The notes under the pieces were generated by a model. That model did no database searches. It was not told the DNA's origin and worked only from the letters and a program-made list of their open reading frames with translations. A program made the translations under genes and the position numbers. From assembly GCA_034509735.1 (NCBI GenBank), contig JACGWO010000005.1:25910383-25974382 (forward strand): a stretch of 64,000 bases of DNA, in the 5' to 3' direction. The stretch comes from Sesamum alatum (taxonomy: Eukaryota > Streptophyta > Magnoliopsida > Lamiales > Pedaliaceae). The first letter of the stretch is position 1. Each line of letters starts with the position of its first letter. Shown here piece by piece: positions 48,234 through 59,516 of the stretch.

Positions 48234-49345
48234 CACCATTCTCAGTGAACATTATTATTTTTTCTTCTCATGTTATTACCACTAATCATCCATCATAGGT
48301 GGGCTGTAATTGACACCCAGCCAAAACAAGAAATTGTATCAGGAATTGTATCTTGCTACATGTTGCAGTCTAGCCTGGTTTCTTTCCAGACTGTTCTGGG
48401 GATCTAACATGAAGTGTGTACTGTAGAATGAGTAATCATTTTGTGTGTGTGTGTGTGTGTGTGTAGCAAATAGAGTGATGATTCTGCTGCAGAACTTAAG
48501 TAGCCTAATTTGTTCATCCTCACTGTTAAAGAAACTGAAAAATCTCTCTGTGGCACTGAGTTATTGGAGCCTTGCTACTTTTCAAGTCATAACTCTGGTT
48601 CTTGAGTTAGTGCTATAATCTATGTTGTAATTACTTAAGGATATTGGTTACTGACTGTAATTCGTAGAGTAATGGTTATCCCCTTGAAAGTGTTTGTCTT
48701 GAAGATTTAAGGGTGAGATTTTCCACCTTAAAATCAAATATTCCGTTTAACTTTATTGTCTTCGTGGCAAGTTGATTGATCGAAGAGAGAGAAGCTTGAA
48801 ATTGTTTGAATTCAAAAAAGGGTTCAATCGAAACTAAATCCCAATAATAAAGAGGTAATGGGTTCGAGTCCAACCCAAAACACTGACCCGGACTTGCTCC
48901 TGTTGGGATGAGTTTTAAAGTCTTAAAACGGGTCTCGAGTCTTAGTGATTTTTGCCCGGACAACAATTTTTACTTTGAAATTCCAAAGGTAACCACCAGC
49001 ACAAGTCATCTAATTTTGAAATCCAAAAAATACACTTGCCCCGTGCATTTTTCTGGTAATTGTTACAACGAGCTATTAACAATTTTAGCATTGTTTTTGC
49101 ATCATCATTTTATTCCCATAAAATTATACTTATTCAATTGATGTATTAATTTGCAATATTGTTTTGTCTAACGAAAAAATCTTGACATTGTAATGAAAAT
49201 TATGTAAACAAATGATAGCATCGCTAATGTGCAACATATTGTTTTTGACCTATTTATGTCCGTTCCAATTTATGAAATTCATTTACATTCTTAAATAATT
49301 GTACTTAAATTAGGAGCAACATAATGTTACGTTAACCACAAAATA
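48234..49345. other. 3' UTR and intergenic DNA after the FEY-like gene
   Basis: The first 250-400 bases are probably 3' UTR, with a TG run at about 48441-48465. Thereafter no gene is recognised; frames near 48676-49141 lack protein features. Confidence 0.5.
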
Positions 49346-49349
49346 TTCA

Positions 49350-50412
49350 TAGTGTTTGGTTTTATTTTTAGTTTGTTTTGTTTTGATTTGTGAAGATGGA
49401 GAGAGAAAAATAGAGATAAATAAGTGTGTGTTAGAGATATAGTGTATGTTTGGATTTGTTTTTGGAGTTAATTTTAAATAGTGTAAAAATATATTGTATG
49501 TATTATGTTATATATTGGAAGACAAAAAACACTGTTCATTGTCAAATCATGTCTCTTTTATATATTTTTATATATGTATATAGTAATATTTATTTTTTTT
49601 ATATGTATTGTGTTGTATATTAGGAGACAAAAAATACTATTCATTGTCAAATCATATTTCTTTTATATATTTTTATAAATATATATATATAATAATAATT
49701 GTTTATTTGTAGGTGGATGTATGTATATATGGGAGAACGTGCCAAAACACCCAGTAAAATTATTTTGAGTAATATTATGTTTGATTTTGTTTTCTCAGTA
49801 TCTAAAAAACATTGGGGAAATGAAACCAAACAAAGGGATTGTCTTTGACGTGAACCCATTATTGTCTTTTCAAAGTGTTTATCTGATTCTTTCAATCAAG
49901 AAATCTCCATAATTATTGTCCAATTTGAAAACTTTTGGCCACAATCTACCTAAAAACAAAATCAAACATAACATTAACCAAAATATTTTTATTGGGTGTT
50001 TTGGATAATTTTGGCACATTCTTTCATATATACATACATTCACCTACAAATAAATAAATATTACTATACACATATATACATTTATAAAAATATATAAAAG
50101 AGACATGATTTGACAATGATCAATATTTTTTGTTTCTCAATAATACAACACATTACATACAAAAAAATAAATATTACTATATACATATATACATATATAA
50201 AAATATATAAAAGAGACATGATTTGACAATTAACAGTTATTTTTGTCTCTCAATATACAATACAAAACATACAATATATTTTATACACTATTTAAAATTA
50301 ACTTAAAAAACAAACTCAAACATACACAGATACACAATTATTTATCTCTGTTTTATTCTCTCTATCTCCACAAAATAAAATAAAATATTTTAAAAATAAA
50401 ACCAAACATAAT
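49350..50412. repeat. 1-kb inverted-repeat element, TGTTTGGTTTTAT termini
   Basis: Left end TGTTTGGTTTTATTTTTAG is mirrored by right end TAAAAATAAAACCAAACA. Further inside, GACAATGAACA/TTCATTGTC, AAATCATGTCTCTTTTATATAT against ATATATAAAAGAGACATGATTT, and TGTATATATGGGAGAACGTGCC against a matching block near 49990 pair up. Each arm is itself duplicated in part (GGAGACAAAAAAYACT blocks at about 49510 and 49621). A partial copy is at 62884-63387. No open frame. Confidence 0.75.
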
Positions 50413-50659
50413 AATTGTACCTCCATTGTTTCTACAAAAACTGAAAAAAAAAATTCTGAGCACATAGTAAAAAATTGACTTGCACTCACTATATTTGAAA
50501 AGTAGATTAATATATTGCAATTTTGACACCCCAACGAATTCTCTTCCTGGATGATTTGAAATCATCCACGTGTGAATTCTTTTAGGTTCTTTCATACGTG
50601 CAATTTTTTTGTTGGCTAAACAATGGGTTGAGCGATATAAAACGAAAAATAAGATTAAA

Positions 50660-51045
50660 TTTTTTTTTTAAATGAAAGCGATGAAATATTATTAAATATT
50701 AAAATAAATCCATTACAATTTGTCTGGTCGAATATTAATATCTGACAACGACAATTACAATAACAATACTCTGATCAATAATCTAAACAATAACTACTGA
50801 TAACAGTAGAAAGACCTTCACCTACTATACAGTAAAATAAATTCATTACAATTTGTCTTGTCGAATATTAATATCTGACAACGACAATTACAATAAACTC
50901 TGATCAACAATCTAAACAATAACTACTGATAACAGTAGAAAGACCTTCACCTACTATACAGTAAAATAGCATCCCACGCATTTGACAGGGTTCGAACCCA
51001 GGTCATGGGGCCTCAGCTTCGCCAACTGAGCTAGGCGTCATTGGC
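50660..51045 (-). mobile_element. tRNA-derived SINE with poly(A) and target duplication
   Basis: On the minus strand a tRNA-like head carries a perfect A box (TAGCTCAGTTGG, 51033-51022) and a perfect B box (GGTTCGAACCC, 50998-50988), the RNA polymerase III promoter. The 3' end is an A run (plus-strand T run 50660-50669). ATAAGATTAAA flanks both sides (50649-50659 and 51046-51056), an 11-bp target duplication made by retrotransposition. The body is lengthened by a 130-base tandem duplication. It is non-coding and would use reverse transcriptase from LINEs. Confidence 0.9.
50701..50962 (-). repeat. Two tandem copies of about 130 bp within the SINE body
   Basis: The unit starting AAAATAAATCCATTACAATT at 50701 repeats at 50834 with very few differences (TGTCTGGTCG against TGTCTTGTCG, and a 5-base indel near AATACTCTGATC). 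A truncated third start (AAAATA) adjoins the tRNA-like part at 50963. Confidence 0.9.
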
Positions 51046-51056
51046 ATAAGATTAAA

Positions 51057-51704
51057 GTTAATTGTAAGAGCTTTAGATGAATTTTTGAAATGAATTTTAA
51101 AATGTTATTGCAAAAAATTAATAGGCAATGTTTACCAATAAAATTGAAATGGCTAATGGTGGTGTCATGAAATTTGTAATCAAGTTTAAATGAGAAAAAA
51201 TGTGTCAAAAAATTCTTTATTTACCCAAGCTGGAGTGCATCATTAAATGGTCTTGCCGGCTAACATCATCTTAATTAATATCATATAATATACAACACAG
51301 GATTTCAAATATGATATTCCCACACCACTTAGTGTGTAACTATCAGCACAAAATATTTTCCATTATCCGGAATACCCCGGTACCTTATGCACCATTGTAC
51401 CTAGTTTTATATTTATTTATTTTTTCATATCACAAAACACAGAGCTCATGTAATATCATATCATTAATCACATCGTCATAAGCTATTGCAATATGCCCCC
51501 AATTAGGTAAGTTATCTTTTTATCACAATTTACAATATCCTCGTTCAATAAGTTCATCATTCAATTCCATCAACAATCAAATATAGCATCACACCATCAT
51601 TCATATGTCTTTCTCACATCATAACCATAGGCACGTAACAAAAACTTTGCAGCCTAACAGGACAACCATGTAATCCAAATAGGTAGCCAATAATTTACAA
51701 TCAA

Positions 51705-51742
<38 letters not shown>

Positions 51743-52864
51743 AACTATACTTCAATCTGACAACGATTAAGTTAGTAGAATGAGGTGTTTTGTCCTATAC
51801 TTTATCCTTGTGTAATAATAATTTATAATGCGTATAGTCAATATATTGAGAATGTCATAAATTCTAATAAAATATTAAATGATATTCGTATATTTTTCAC
51901 CAATTATATAATATTTCATTTCTATCGAAATTCAAATCTCCCTTCTATTTTCTTCTGAATAAACTAGATATCCTAAGCTTTTCAAGTGTATATATATATA
52001 TATATAATATGTTTCTTAACTCATAAAAATTTATTTTATTAAACCCCTCATATTCTTATATGCACAATAGATTAAGTTATCTAAAAAATCTCATTTTCTT
52101 ATTTAATAAATATAATATTTTTTGAATAGAATTTTTTAATATTCCTAGTAAATATTCATCAATTTCTCACTACTGTAGCAATTACTTAAACACCTGCATA
52201 TATATATATATATATATATTTTAATATGTGGTTAACAAATTCAATGAAGTTAAATAAATACATTATAATGACGACTAAATCTAATAAATTGTGTAATTTA
52301 ATTAATTGACTATAATATCCCCAATTCAAATTAAATATTTAACCAATCACTAATTTATAAATAGTCAAACTCATAAAGTTTTTCAATTAAATATTAAATC
52401 AGATAGTAAAAATTACATCAAATAAACTCACAAATCCAACAATATTAATATACAAATTACTTATATGTTGTAAAAATGGCAGAGGCAAGCTTCGAAAATG
52501 GGTGTCTGTGTCTGAGCTCATTTTTTTTCTTTTTTTTTTGGTTTATAAACAATTGAAAGGGAATCCAGAAACAAATTACTTTACTTATTAAACACTAACA
52601 AATACATAATGAAATATTTAAAGTAGTTAAATGGGAAGCCGAAGCAGACCTGCGTTCAAGTCCTCTTCCTTTGAGTGTGCATGCTGCCTTTTGTGTATAT
52701 AAGAAATACTAGGCTAAGCATAATTATATATATATTACTACAATAAAATGACTTAATAACTATGAAAAGAAATGATACTAAAATCAACGTTGAGCTAATT
52801 AACAAGTAAAATTTTCATTGCTAATCTATACTATTTAATATATATTTTAAATAATTCGTTGTTA
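51057..52864. other. AT-rich intergenic DNA
   Basis: No gene recognised. AT runs at about 51708-51735, 51990-52003 and 52198-52220. A stretch at 52624-52700 has TAGTTAAATGGGAAG and GCGTTCAAGTCCTC spaced like a degraded tRNA-type promoter and may be an old SINE head. Confidence 0.4.
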
Positions 52865-53144
52865 CACTACACGAAAATAGTTCAATAGCAACGAAAAAAA
52901 ATTAGTGTCAGCTAATTAGCAAGAAAAATTCTCGCTGTTAATTTATATTATTTAATACAAGAAATTTACTTGCTAATACATCTAGCAACGAAAATTTACT
53001 TCTAATGAATTTAGCAACAAATTGTTTAAAATATATATTACATATATAGTGTAAATTATCAATGAAAATGTTACTTGTCAATTAGTTCGACATTAATTTT
53101 AGCATCAAAAATTTTCGTGACTATTAACCTATTTTCTTGTAGTG
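52865..53144. mobile_element. CACTA-type MITE, 280 bp
   Basis: Starts CACTACACGAAAATAG and ends CTATTTTCTTGTAGTG, giving near-perfect terminal inverted repeats. TTA flanks both sides (52862-52864 and 53145-53147), the expected 3-bp duplication. Internal AATTTACTTGCTAAT / ATTAGCAAC words recur in both directions. No open frame. The sequence 53148-53285 repeats the same internal words and ends again in CTATTTTCTTGTAGTG, so a second, partial copy seems to be joined to its right side. Confidence 0.8.
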
Positions 53145-53285
53145 TTACATTCGTTAGCAAGTAAATTTTTGTTGTTAAATATATTAACAAGTAAATATTT
53201 TATATTAAATAATATAAATTAGCAACGAGAATTTACTTATATTAAATAAATTTTTTTGTTGTATATGAACTATTTTCTTGTAGTG

Positions 53286-53770
53286 TATATATATATGATT
53301 GATGATTAGCTAAGATATGCCCCTCTTCACAAAGAAAGGTTGACACGTGCTGCTCTAATTTGTGCTGCTCTAATTTTTGTCATCATCTTTTGTTTTGTTA
53401 TAATTTTTATGTTTTTCTTTTTTATAAAATAATAACTTTTAAGTTTATATAATTGAACTCTAAAAATTTTATAAATTCTCAATTTCATCCTTCAAATTTA
53501 TAGTAAACCTATAATTTATTTATCAATTACTTTAAATTTTTTTAATATCTACCAATTACTCATCAATATCATATATAAAAGTTTATGAATATTACAGCTA
53601 GATTTAAGAAAAAAGAGAGAATTTTTTACCTTTATTATAAACATAGAGAGATTTTTTACTGAGTTTTCAAAAACACTCGAGATTTTATGCAATTTGACAA
53701 AAAAAAAATATAAATTATAGGAGTAGCCATCCTTCTTTATGTGTGCCCTTGAAGTTATACGAGGTAGACT
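53286..53770. other. AT-rich intergenic DNA
   Basis: No gene or repeat ends recognised. Confidence 0.4.
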
Positions 53771-53771
53771 A

Positions 53772-53992
53772 CTACAAAGGGTTAAATGCAATTTGTCCCC
53801 CTGTGTTAACCAAAAAAGAAAAAAAAACAATTATTTCCATGTGAAAAAATGACTAGCAATTTATTCCTATGTGTTATTCAAAATGCAGCAAACAACTCCC
53901 TCATAAAGGGGTTTTTGCTCTATTTTTTAAAATATAGGGGTTTTTTTTGAACATTTTGCCTATAAGGGGGTAATTGCATTTTTCCCCTACTA
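53772..53992. repeat. Small inverted-repeat element, GCAATTTGTCCCCC type
   Basis: Left GGGTTAAATGCAATTTGTCCCCC is mirrored in part by right AGGGGGTAATTGCATTTTTCCCC. Resembles the elements at 36890-37175 and 39795-40795 in its terminal words. Confidence 0.55.
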
Positions 53993-54183
53993 CAACTAAC
54001 AAGTCTTAATTAATATATTATGACTAATTACACCTTTTTTTGCCAAATAAACCATCTAATGTAATAATGTGTGTTTGTGACCATATGTGGATTTCAATTA
54101 TGTTATTTTTGAACTGCCATTAACTTTTATAGATAAATTTAAAATCAAAGGAGTTGGAATTTTAAGCTTTTTGTTACCTTTTA

Positions 54184-54870
54184 TTACAGGTTTTAAACTA
54201 ATATGGATAAACACATTTTCTCAACTTTAACACATTACGTTTTCAAATTCAAACCCTCTTAATTCATTAATTCTTGGGATAATTACAGTTATACCTTATC
54301 ATTAATGGTCTATTTACACAAAGGGTAAATTACAATTACCTCCCATAAGATTTGACATAATTACAAATACTCACTTATTGTTTGAAAAATTATAAATACC
54401 CCCTACGGTTTGTAACCGTATAATTACACAGATGAGCAATAATACAATTTGCACCGATTGATTTTTCTACAATTTTAACTAAAAATTCAAGGGCAAAATA
54501 GTCAATTTCAGGCATTTGGTTAAAAATTATAAACCTTAGAGGGGTATTTGTAATTTTTCAAACAACGAGGGAGAATTTATAATTATGTCAAACCTTAGGG
54601 GAGGTGATTGTAATTATCTTTTGAATAACTACGCATAAATTCATCATAAATGTCAAAATTATTTACACAAATCACACGTACACTTTCAAAAACGTCAACA
54701 TTATTACACAAATTATCCATATTTTTTTACTATTACGAATGAATTATATAATTATACAAAAAATATATATAAATTATAGATCAAAAAAATATATATACAC
54801 AAATATATAAATTATAGATCAAAGACGAAAATATAATTATCCCTTAAATTCTATATTTAGAGTGAGAGAA
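54184..54870. repeat. Second copy of the dispersed repeat at 35738, with a nested insertion
   Basis: Ends match 35738-36098. A family 3 inverted-repeat element (about 54317-54624) interrupts the family 1 element inside it; the left part of family 1 stops at TCTATTTACACAAA and resumes with TTTGAATAACTACGC. This is a clear nested insertion of one MITE-like family in another. Confidence 0.7.
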
Positions 54871-55059
54871 GATGATGAGAGGAACCAAAAAAGGACAACT
54901 TTCTTTTCTTCCTTCCATTTCCCATTCCCAAGGTCTTACTGCATTAAATCTTGTACGGCCATGATGCCAGCGTGTCGCCCATTCATTGGCTAGCACTCAA
55001 ATCATTCTTAGCGGGGTTTTTTTTTTGTTTATCAGACCTCTCCTTAAACTCCCAGGCCT

Positions 55060-55840
55060 TCTCCCTTGTACTACTTACTATCTCCACCCTCCTCCTTCAT
55101 CACTCTCTCTCTCTCTCTCTCTCTCTATCACACACCCTACTGTGTGTATCTGCGTGTGTTTTTGGGACTCAACTGAAAAGGGTTTCTTGAATTTTGCCCC
55201 CACCCAAAACAAGATCAGGTATGAAGATGATGTTATCTTTGTTTTTCTTCATCTAAAACTGATGATTTCTTGATGCAGAGATCATCCCTTTTTTTGAATG
55301 AATTCTTGAGCTTTTATTCATTTTCATGTCTGTCTTAATTCAACTCTCTTTGTTTCTATCTGTTTTTATCTTTAGTTTTCTGCTCCACCCCCCACCCCAC
55401 CCCACCCCCACCCTCCATCAGAGATACACACAGAAACTTTGCTAAAAAATGGGAAAGAAAATCAAGAAGTGATGAACATAGTGTTATGTACACTGGGATG
55501 CTGGTTCTTGCTGTGGTTTCTCTTCTTTTCTGAGTTTTAGTATATTTGGGTAGTTTTCACTTATATTGTGTGTGTGTGTATTTATTACATGAGATATGGA
55601 TGTTAGCATTATATTTCTATTTGGTCTTTGGAATGGTACTTCTTTCATAGCATTGTCTGCCTTTTATTGATAAAATGCAGCAACAGTAAATGCACTGTGT
55701 TTGGATCATTATACATGTGCCTGATGTTGTTTGCATCCAAGAAAACAATTTCAAGTCATGCAATAATTAGTTGGTAGCTGTGTTTGTTCATGGCGCCTGT
55801 GGGCTTTTAATGGTGTAGGGTCTTTGATTGTCTGCCAAGA
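55060..55840 (+). other. Probable 5' UTR and leader intron of the KIP1/NET-like gene
   Basis: A CT-rich leader (CT run at about 55103-55127) ends at GATCAG followed by GTATGAAG (donor at 55219). TTTTAATGGTGTAG (acceptor ending at 55818) lies 22 bases before the ATG. A 600-base 5' UTR intron is inferred. The transcription start is not defined. Confidence 0.45.
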
Positions 55841-58509
55841 ATGGTGGCAAAGGTTGAGAAAACTGGTGGTGGAGAGGCCGCCGCGGCTGCCGCTGCCGCG
55901 TCGGTGGTTGCAGCAGCGTCGAATCATCAATCGCGTCGGAGAAGAAGCTACAACAAACCATCATGGCTTCTCTGCGCCATTGCTGGTATAAAACCATGCT
56001 GCATATATACTGTCTTTGTGTGTGTGTGTGTGTGTGTTTCTTTGATTCTTACTGTATTTGCTGTTCTGGGCTTTGAACAATCATTAAGATTTGGTGTTTC
56101 TTGGAACTTAATAATTTGAATTTTGATGATAGTTTAATGTTGAGCTGGAGATTAGCAAGTGAGTGAATATTGGAAAGAATTATGTATGACATTGGCAAGA
56201 TTTATGGTAGATGGAAACATTTCTGAGTTAATGCATTGTCTGATTTCAGTGGTAAAAACCCATTTTTGGGATGAAGTTCAAATTTTCAAAACAATGGGAA
56301 AAGCATTAAAGTAGTTTCAATGAATGAGAAAAGTTTGCAAGAATAACAACATCCTAACCAACTGTATAAAAAGATGATTTTTTTTTTTGGACAAATGTAA
56401 TTTTGGTCCTCAAACAAAGCCACAAGTGCAGATTTGGTTCTCGAACAATTTGATATCCCAATTTTGGTTCCGAAACTGCATAAATAACTTTGTTTGAGAA
56501 TCAAAATTGCAATTATCCATATTTTTTTTAATGTTGATTAGGTGAGTGGGGCCATGAGTGTTCCTATGCAACTACTTTTCTGCTACCTTCTCTTTGGCTT
56601 TGAGTGAAACAAGAGCCTGAGAGGTCACTTTCCACCCTATAAAAATTAGGCCCAGAAAGGTTCCATTCACAAAGCTGGAGATTTTACCATCTTTCTCACA
56701 TTTGCCATATTTTACCAATCACCCCCACCCCCCTTAGACCCCCTTTTCTCGTGTTCAAAATTTGAACCCTTTGGGCAAATAGCTTTAACTGTTGCTGCCG
56801 TGTTGCAGATGGAATTTGATTTTATTCTGATATGGAGATCTCTTGCAATTTCTGATCATGAGTGGATTTATGCTCTCATGCCCAATTACCATATGTGCTC
56901 CTGCCCATTCTTATGTCAGATGCTCCTTTGAATGCAAAAACCCAAAATCTTGGCCTTGTCTGATTTCAAACTTGAACTATAGCCTTCTCACAGTCTTGGC
57001 ACATGTGGTCCGACAACCAGTTGTAGCATTTTTGGTCCCATACAATAAAAAAAACATAGACAAATTTGGTGCCATAGGATAAATATTAAAGCATTTTTGG
57101 TAGTCTGTGGGACCAAAAGTACAACACCCTCTATCGTGTGGGGTCAAAAGAGCAATTTTCTCATCAGGAACTCTACCAAGAATCAAGAATAAAAAACACT
57201 GATAAACAACAAAAGGGGGGAGTAATTTGTGCTCCTTCACACTAAATGGACCTGCAAAGAATCAAATATATGTACTGCATATTATGTTAGGTTAGGTCCA
57301 CAACAAGTTTTGAATTTCAAAATGAAAGTCTTTTCTTCCTCACATGGGACCAACTGATTTTTGAAATGTCATGGGGTGTGGGTAATATGGGTCCATTTGA
57401 TTGTGGACGTTAGCTATTTCAAAACTTGTGTCTGAATTTGAAAGTTTCATTACAATAAGAGGCCAAAATCTTCATATGATGCAATTGAGATTTGGGTTTT
57501 AACAGATATGGACGAGAGGATGAAGATGCTGACAAAGAAGATACCTAAAGAAAACAGTGGTGACAGTTTTGCTGCAAGGGCCAATTCTTACTACCATGAG
57601 CGCCCTCAGCTGCTGGCATTACTCCATGATTTGTATAACGGTTACCTCTCTTTGGCGGACCGTTACTGCCAGGCACTTGCCAAGAACAACCAGCAGCAGA
57701 ATCGCAGCTACAGCAGATGCTGTTCCCCGATTCCACTCTTGAAATTCGATGAAACCAGTCAGCTTGATGAAGGAGATGCAGGGGAAGTCATTGACTCTGA
57801 TGCTGAGAGTTCATTGTCTTTTCAGCCTCCGACTCCACCTCCCCTGCAAGCTAAAGAGATGGATCCTGATATGGTCATTGCAGAGTTGGTAATGAAGACG
57901 GTAGAGTATGATATTATTCTGAATGAGCTTACTGTGGTGGAGAAGCGGTGGGGTGAGTCGTCAAGGAAAATGGAGCTGCAAAAGAACTTGCTGGACGTGC
58001 TGGAGTCAGAGAGGTTGATTCTCCTGAATGACAATGCGACTTTGGGGTACAGAGTGACGGCATTGGTGGAGGAGAACAAAGGGCTGGCGTCTGAATCGTT
58101 GTTCTTGAAGAGGAAGGCTGCTGAACTTGCAAGGTGTGTGCTGAAGACAAGGGAGGATCACAGAGTGTGCATGCTGAGTCGGAAAATTCAGGATCTTCAG
58201 GGACAGATTTACAGCTTGGAGAAGAGGAACAAGGAGTATTATGAGCAACTTGTGAAACAAGAAGAGAAGAACAAGTCTAAGGGGAGGAAGAGTAAAGGTG
58301 GAGAAGAGGTGAATTTGGAGGACTGCTTTGAACCAGGACGTGGCGGCGCCAGTCTGCGTAAATGCTTTAGCTTCAATGTTAAAAGGGTTGGTGATCAGAA
58401 TGCAAATAGTGGGGTTGAAGAAGGTAGAAGGGTTTCTAAGTTGTGGGACAAGGTCAAGAAGTTGGATGTGTTCCTCTGTGGCCCTCACTTGAATCCTTCC
58501 AGTTCCTGA
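55841..58509 (+). CDS. NAB-domain KIP1/NET-family protein
   Basis: Two exons, 55841-55985 and 57506-58509 (GT-AG intron, phase 1), giving 382 residues. After an Ala-rich and Arg-rich start comes the NAB domain (about residues 36-110), with YNKPSWLLCAIADMDERMKM across the splice junction and SYYHERPQLLALLHDLYNGYLSLADRY. This domain defines the plant NETWORKED / kinase-interacting KIP1 family; NET proteins bind actin through it and link actin to membranes. A Ser/Pro/acidic linker is followed by a coiled-coil region (about 165-300), then a short basic tail with KLWDKVKKLDVFLCG. The length is nearer the short NET3/NET4 types than the long NET1/NET2 types; the subclass is not settled. The ATG at 55841 is the first in frame and opens the exon that provides the conserved Trp of the domain. 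Confidence 0.9.
55986..57505 (+). other. Intron of the KIP1/NET-like gene, with small repeats
   Basis: 1.5 kb. It holds a TG run (56020-56037) and two small inverted-repeat stretches: 56381-56525 (TAATTTTGGTCCTCAAACAAAG against CTTTGTTTGAGAATCAAAATT) and about 56970-57160 (TTTTTGGTCCCA against GGGACCAAAAGTA). Confidence 0.7.
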
Positions 58510-59516
58510 GGGAAAAAGAAAAACAGAGAAACCCTATCCAAACAATTTGAAGATGAAAACAATCATAGTATTTGCTGATTTATATAAATATATGTAATAT
58601 TAGCAATGTCTGCTCTAAATCTGATACTAATACATGCAGAAAATGAAGTCACATCCTTCCTGGCCTTAGCTATATGTTTTGGTTGGAACATAGAAGCAAG
58701 CTGCTCCAATTCTATATATAAAATGAAGCATTGACATCAAGAAGGATAAGAATGCAACAAAGGAATACCAAATGCTAATTTGTATGACATTGATTATGAT
58801 GCAGTTAAGGAATTTCAGAACACAATGAGAAAATAAAAGAGAGCAGTGGCTCAAAGTCTACACGTCGGTTGTGGCACAATGCTTATTTCTAAAATTGCCA
58901 CGTAGCGCATGGATGTGATGAGAGTAGTGATATTGTGATAGTATGCGCATTTCCAGCCAATTCTAAGATTGCCCAGCAGAGAGAAGAAAAATACTTCCCA
59001 AACCTTTCAGATTTGATGTTTCTTACACAAGTAGAATTTGTTCATTAAGGAATATTTATTGGTTCGGTACATAGGATTCCTTCATGATATTTTCCTATCA
59101 CAAAATCTATCATCAGTAACTCATCAACCTTGACGATCCTAAGCAATCAAACCTTTTATTTTCATGCTTCCCATTTCAATGCCAAACATGACAGCAGATT
59201 TGTACCATAAAACACCAGTGGACCTATACGAGCTGTTTGTGTAGTATTAAAACATATTCACAGGGAACAGCAATCTAATACTGTTTTAGACTCTAATCAC
59301 ATTAAATTTGACATTTGAAAACAGCAATCTCATGGTTCAACCATCTTGATCAGAACCATGCTCCTCCCACCATTATCAGTAGCCAATACCTAATCGCAAT
59401 AGGTGCTAACTTCACAGTTCAAGATGACGAGCCAAAACTCCAGAGATTACCAGTGGGAAGACAACTTGGCATATATGCTCACTGATTCCACTGGCCGGCT
59501 CAAATAGGAGCCCAAT
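58510..59516. other. Convergent intergenic region
   Basis: Lies between the 3' ends of the KIP1/NET-like gene (+) and the Fe-S/TPR gene (-), so it holds both 3' UTRs. No gene or element is seen in the middle. Confidence 0.6.

Noticed and set aside
50988..51038. tRNA gene
   Set aside because: The boxes are perfect, but there is no full cloverleaf (the acceptor stem does not close) and the sequence continues into a SINE body with an A tail.
52618..52700. Possible tRNA-type A and B boxes
   Set aside because: Only the B-box-like part is convincing; no tail or target duplication could be found, so it is not listed as a SINE.
58006..58488. 160-codon minus-strand frame opposite the KIP1/NET-like gene
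   Set aside because: It is antisense to a well-supported coding exon and has no recognised family.
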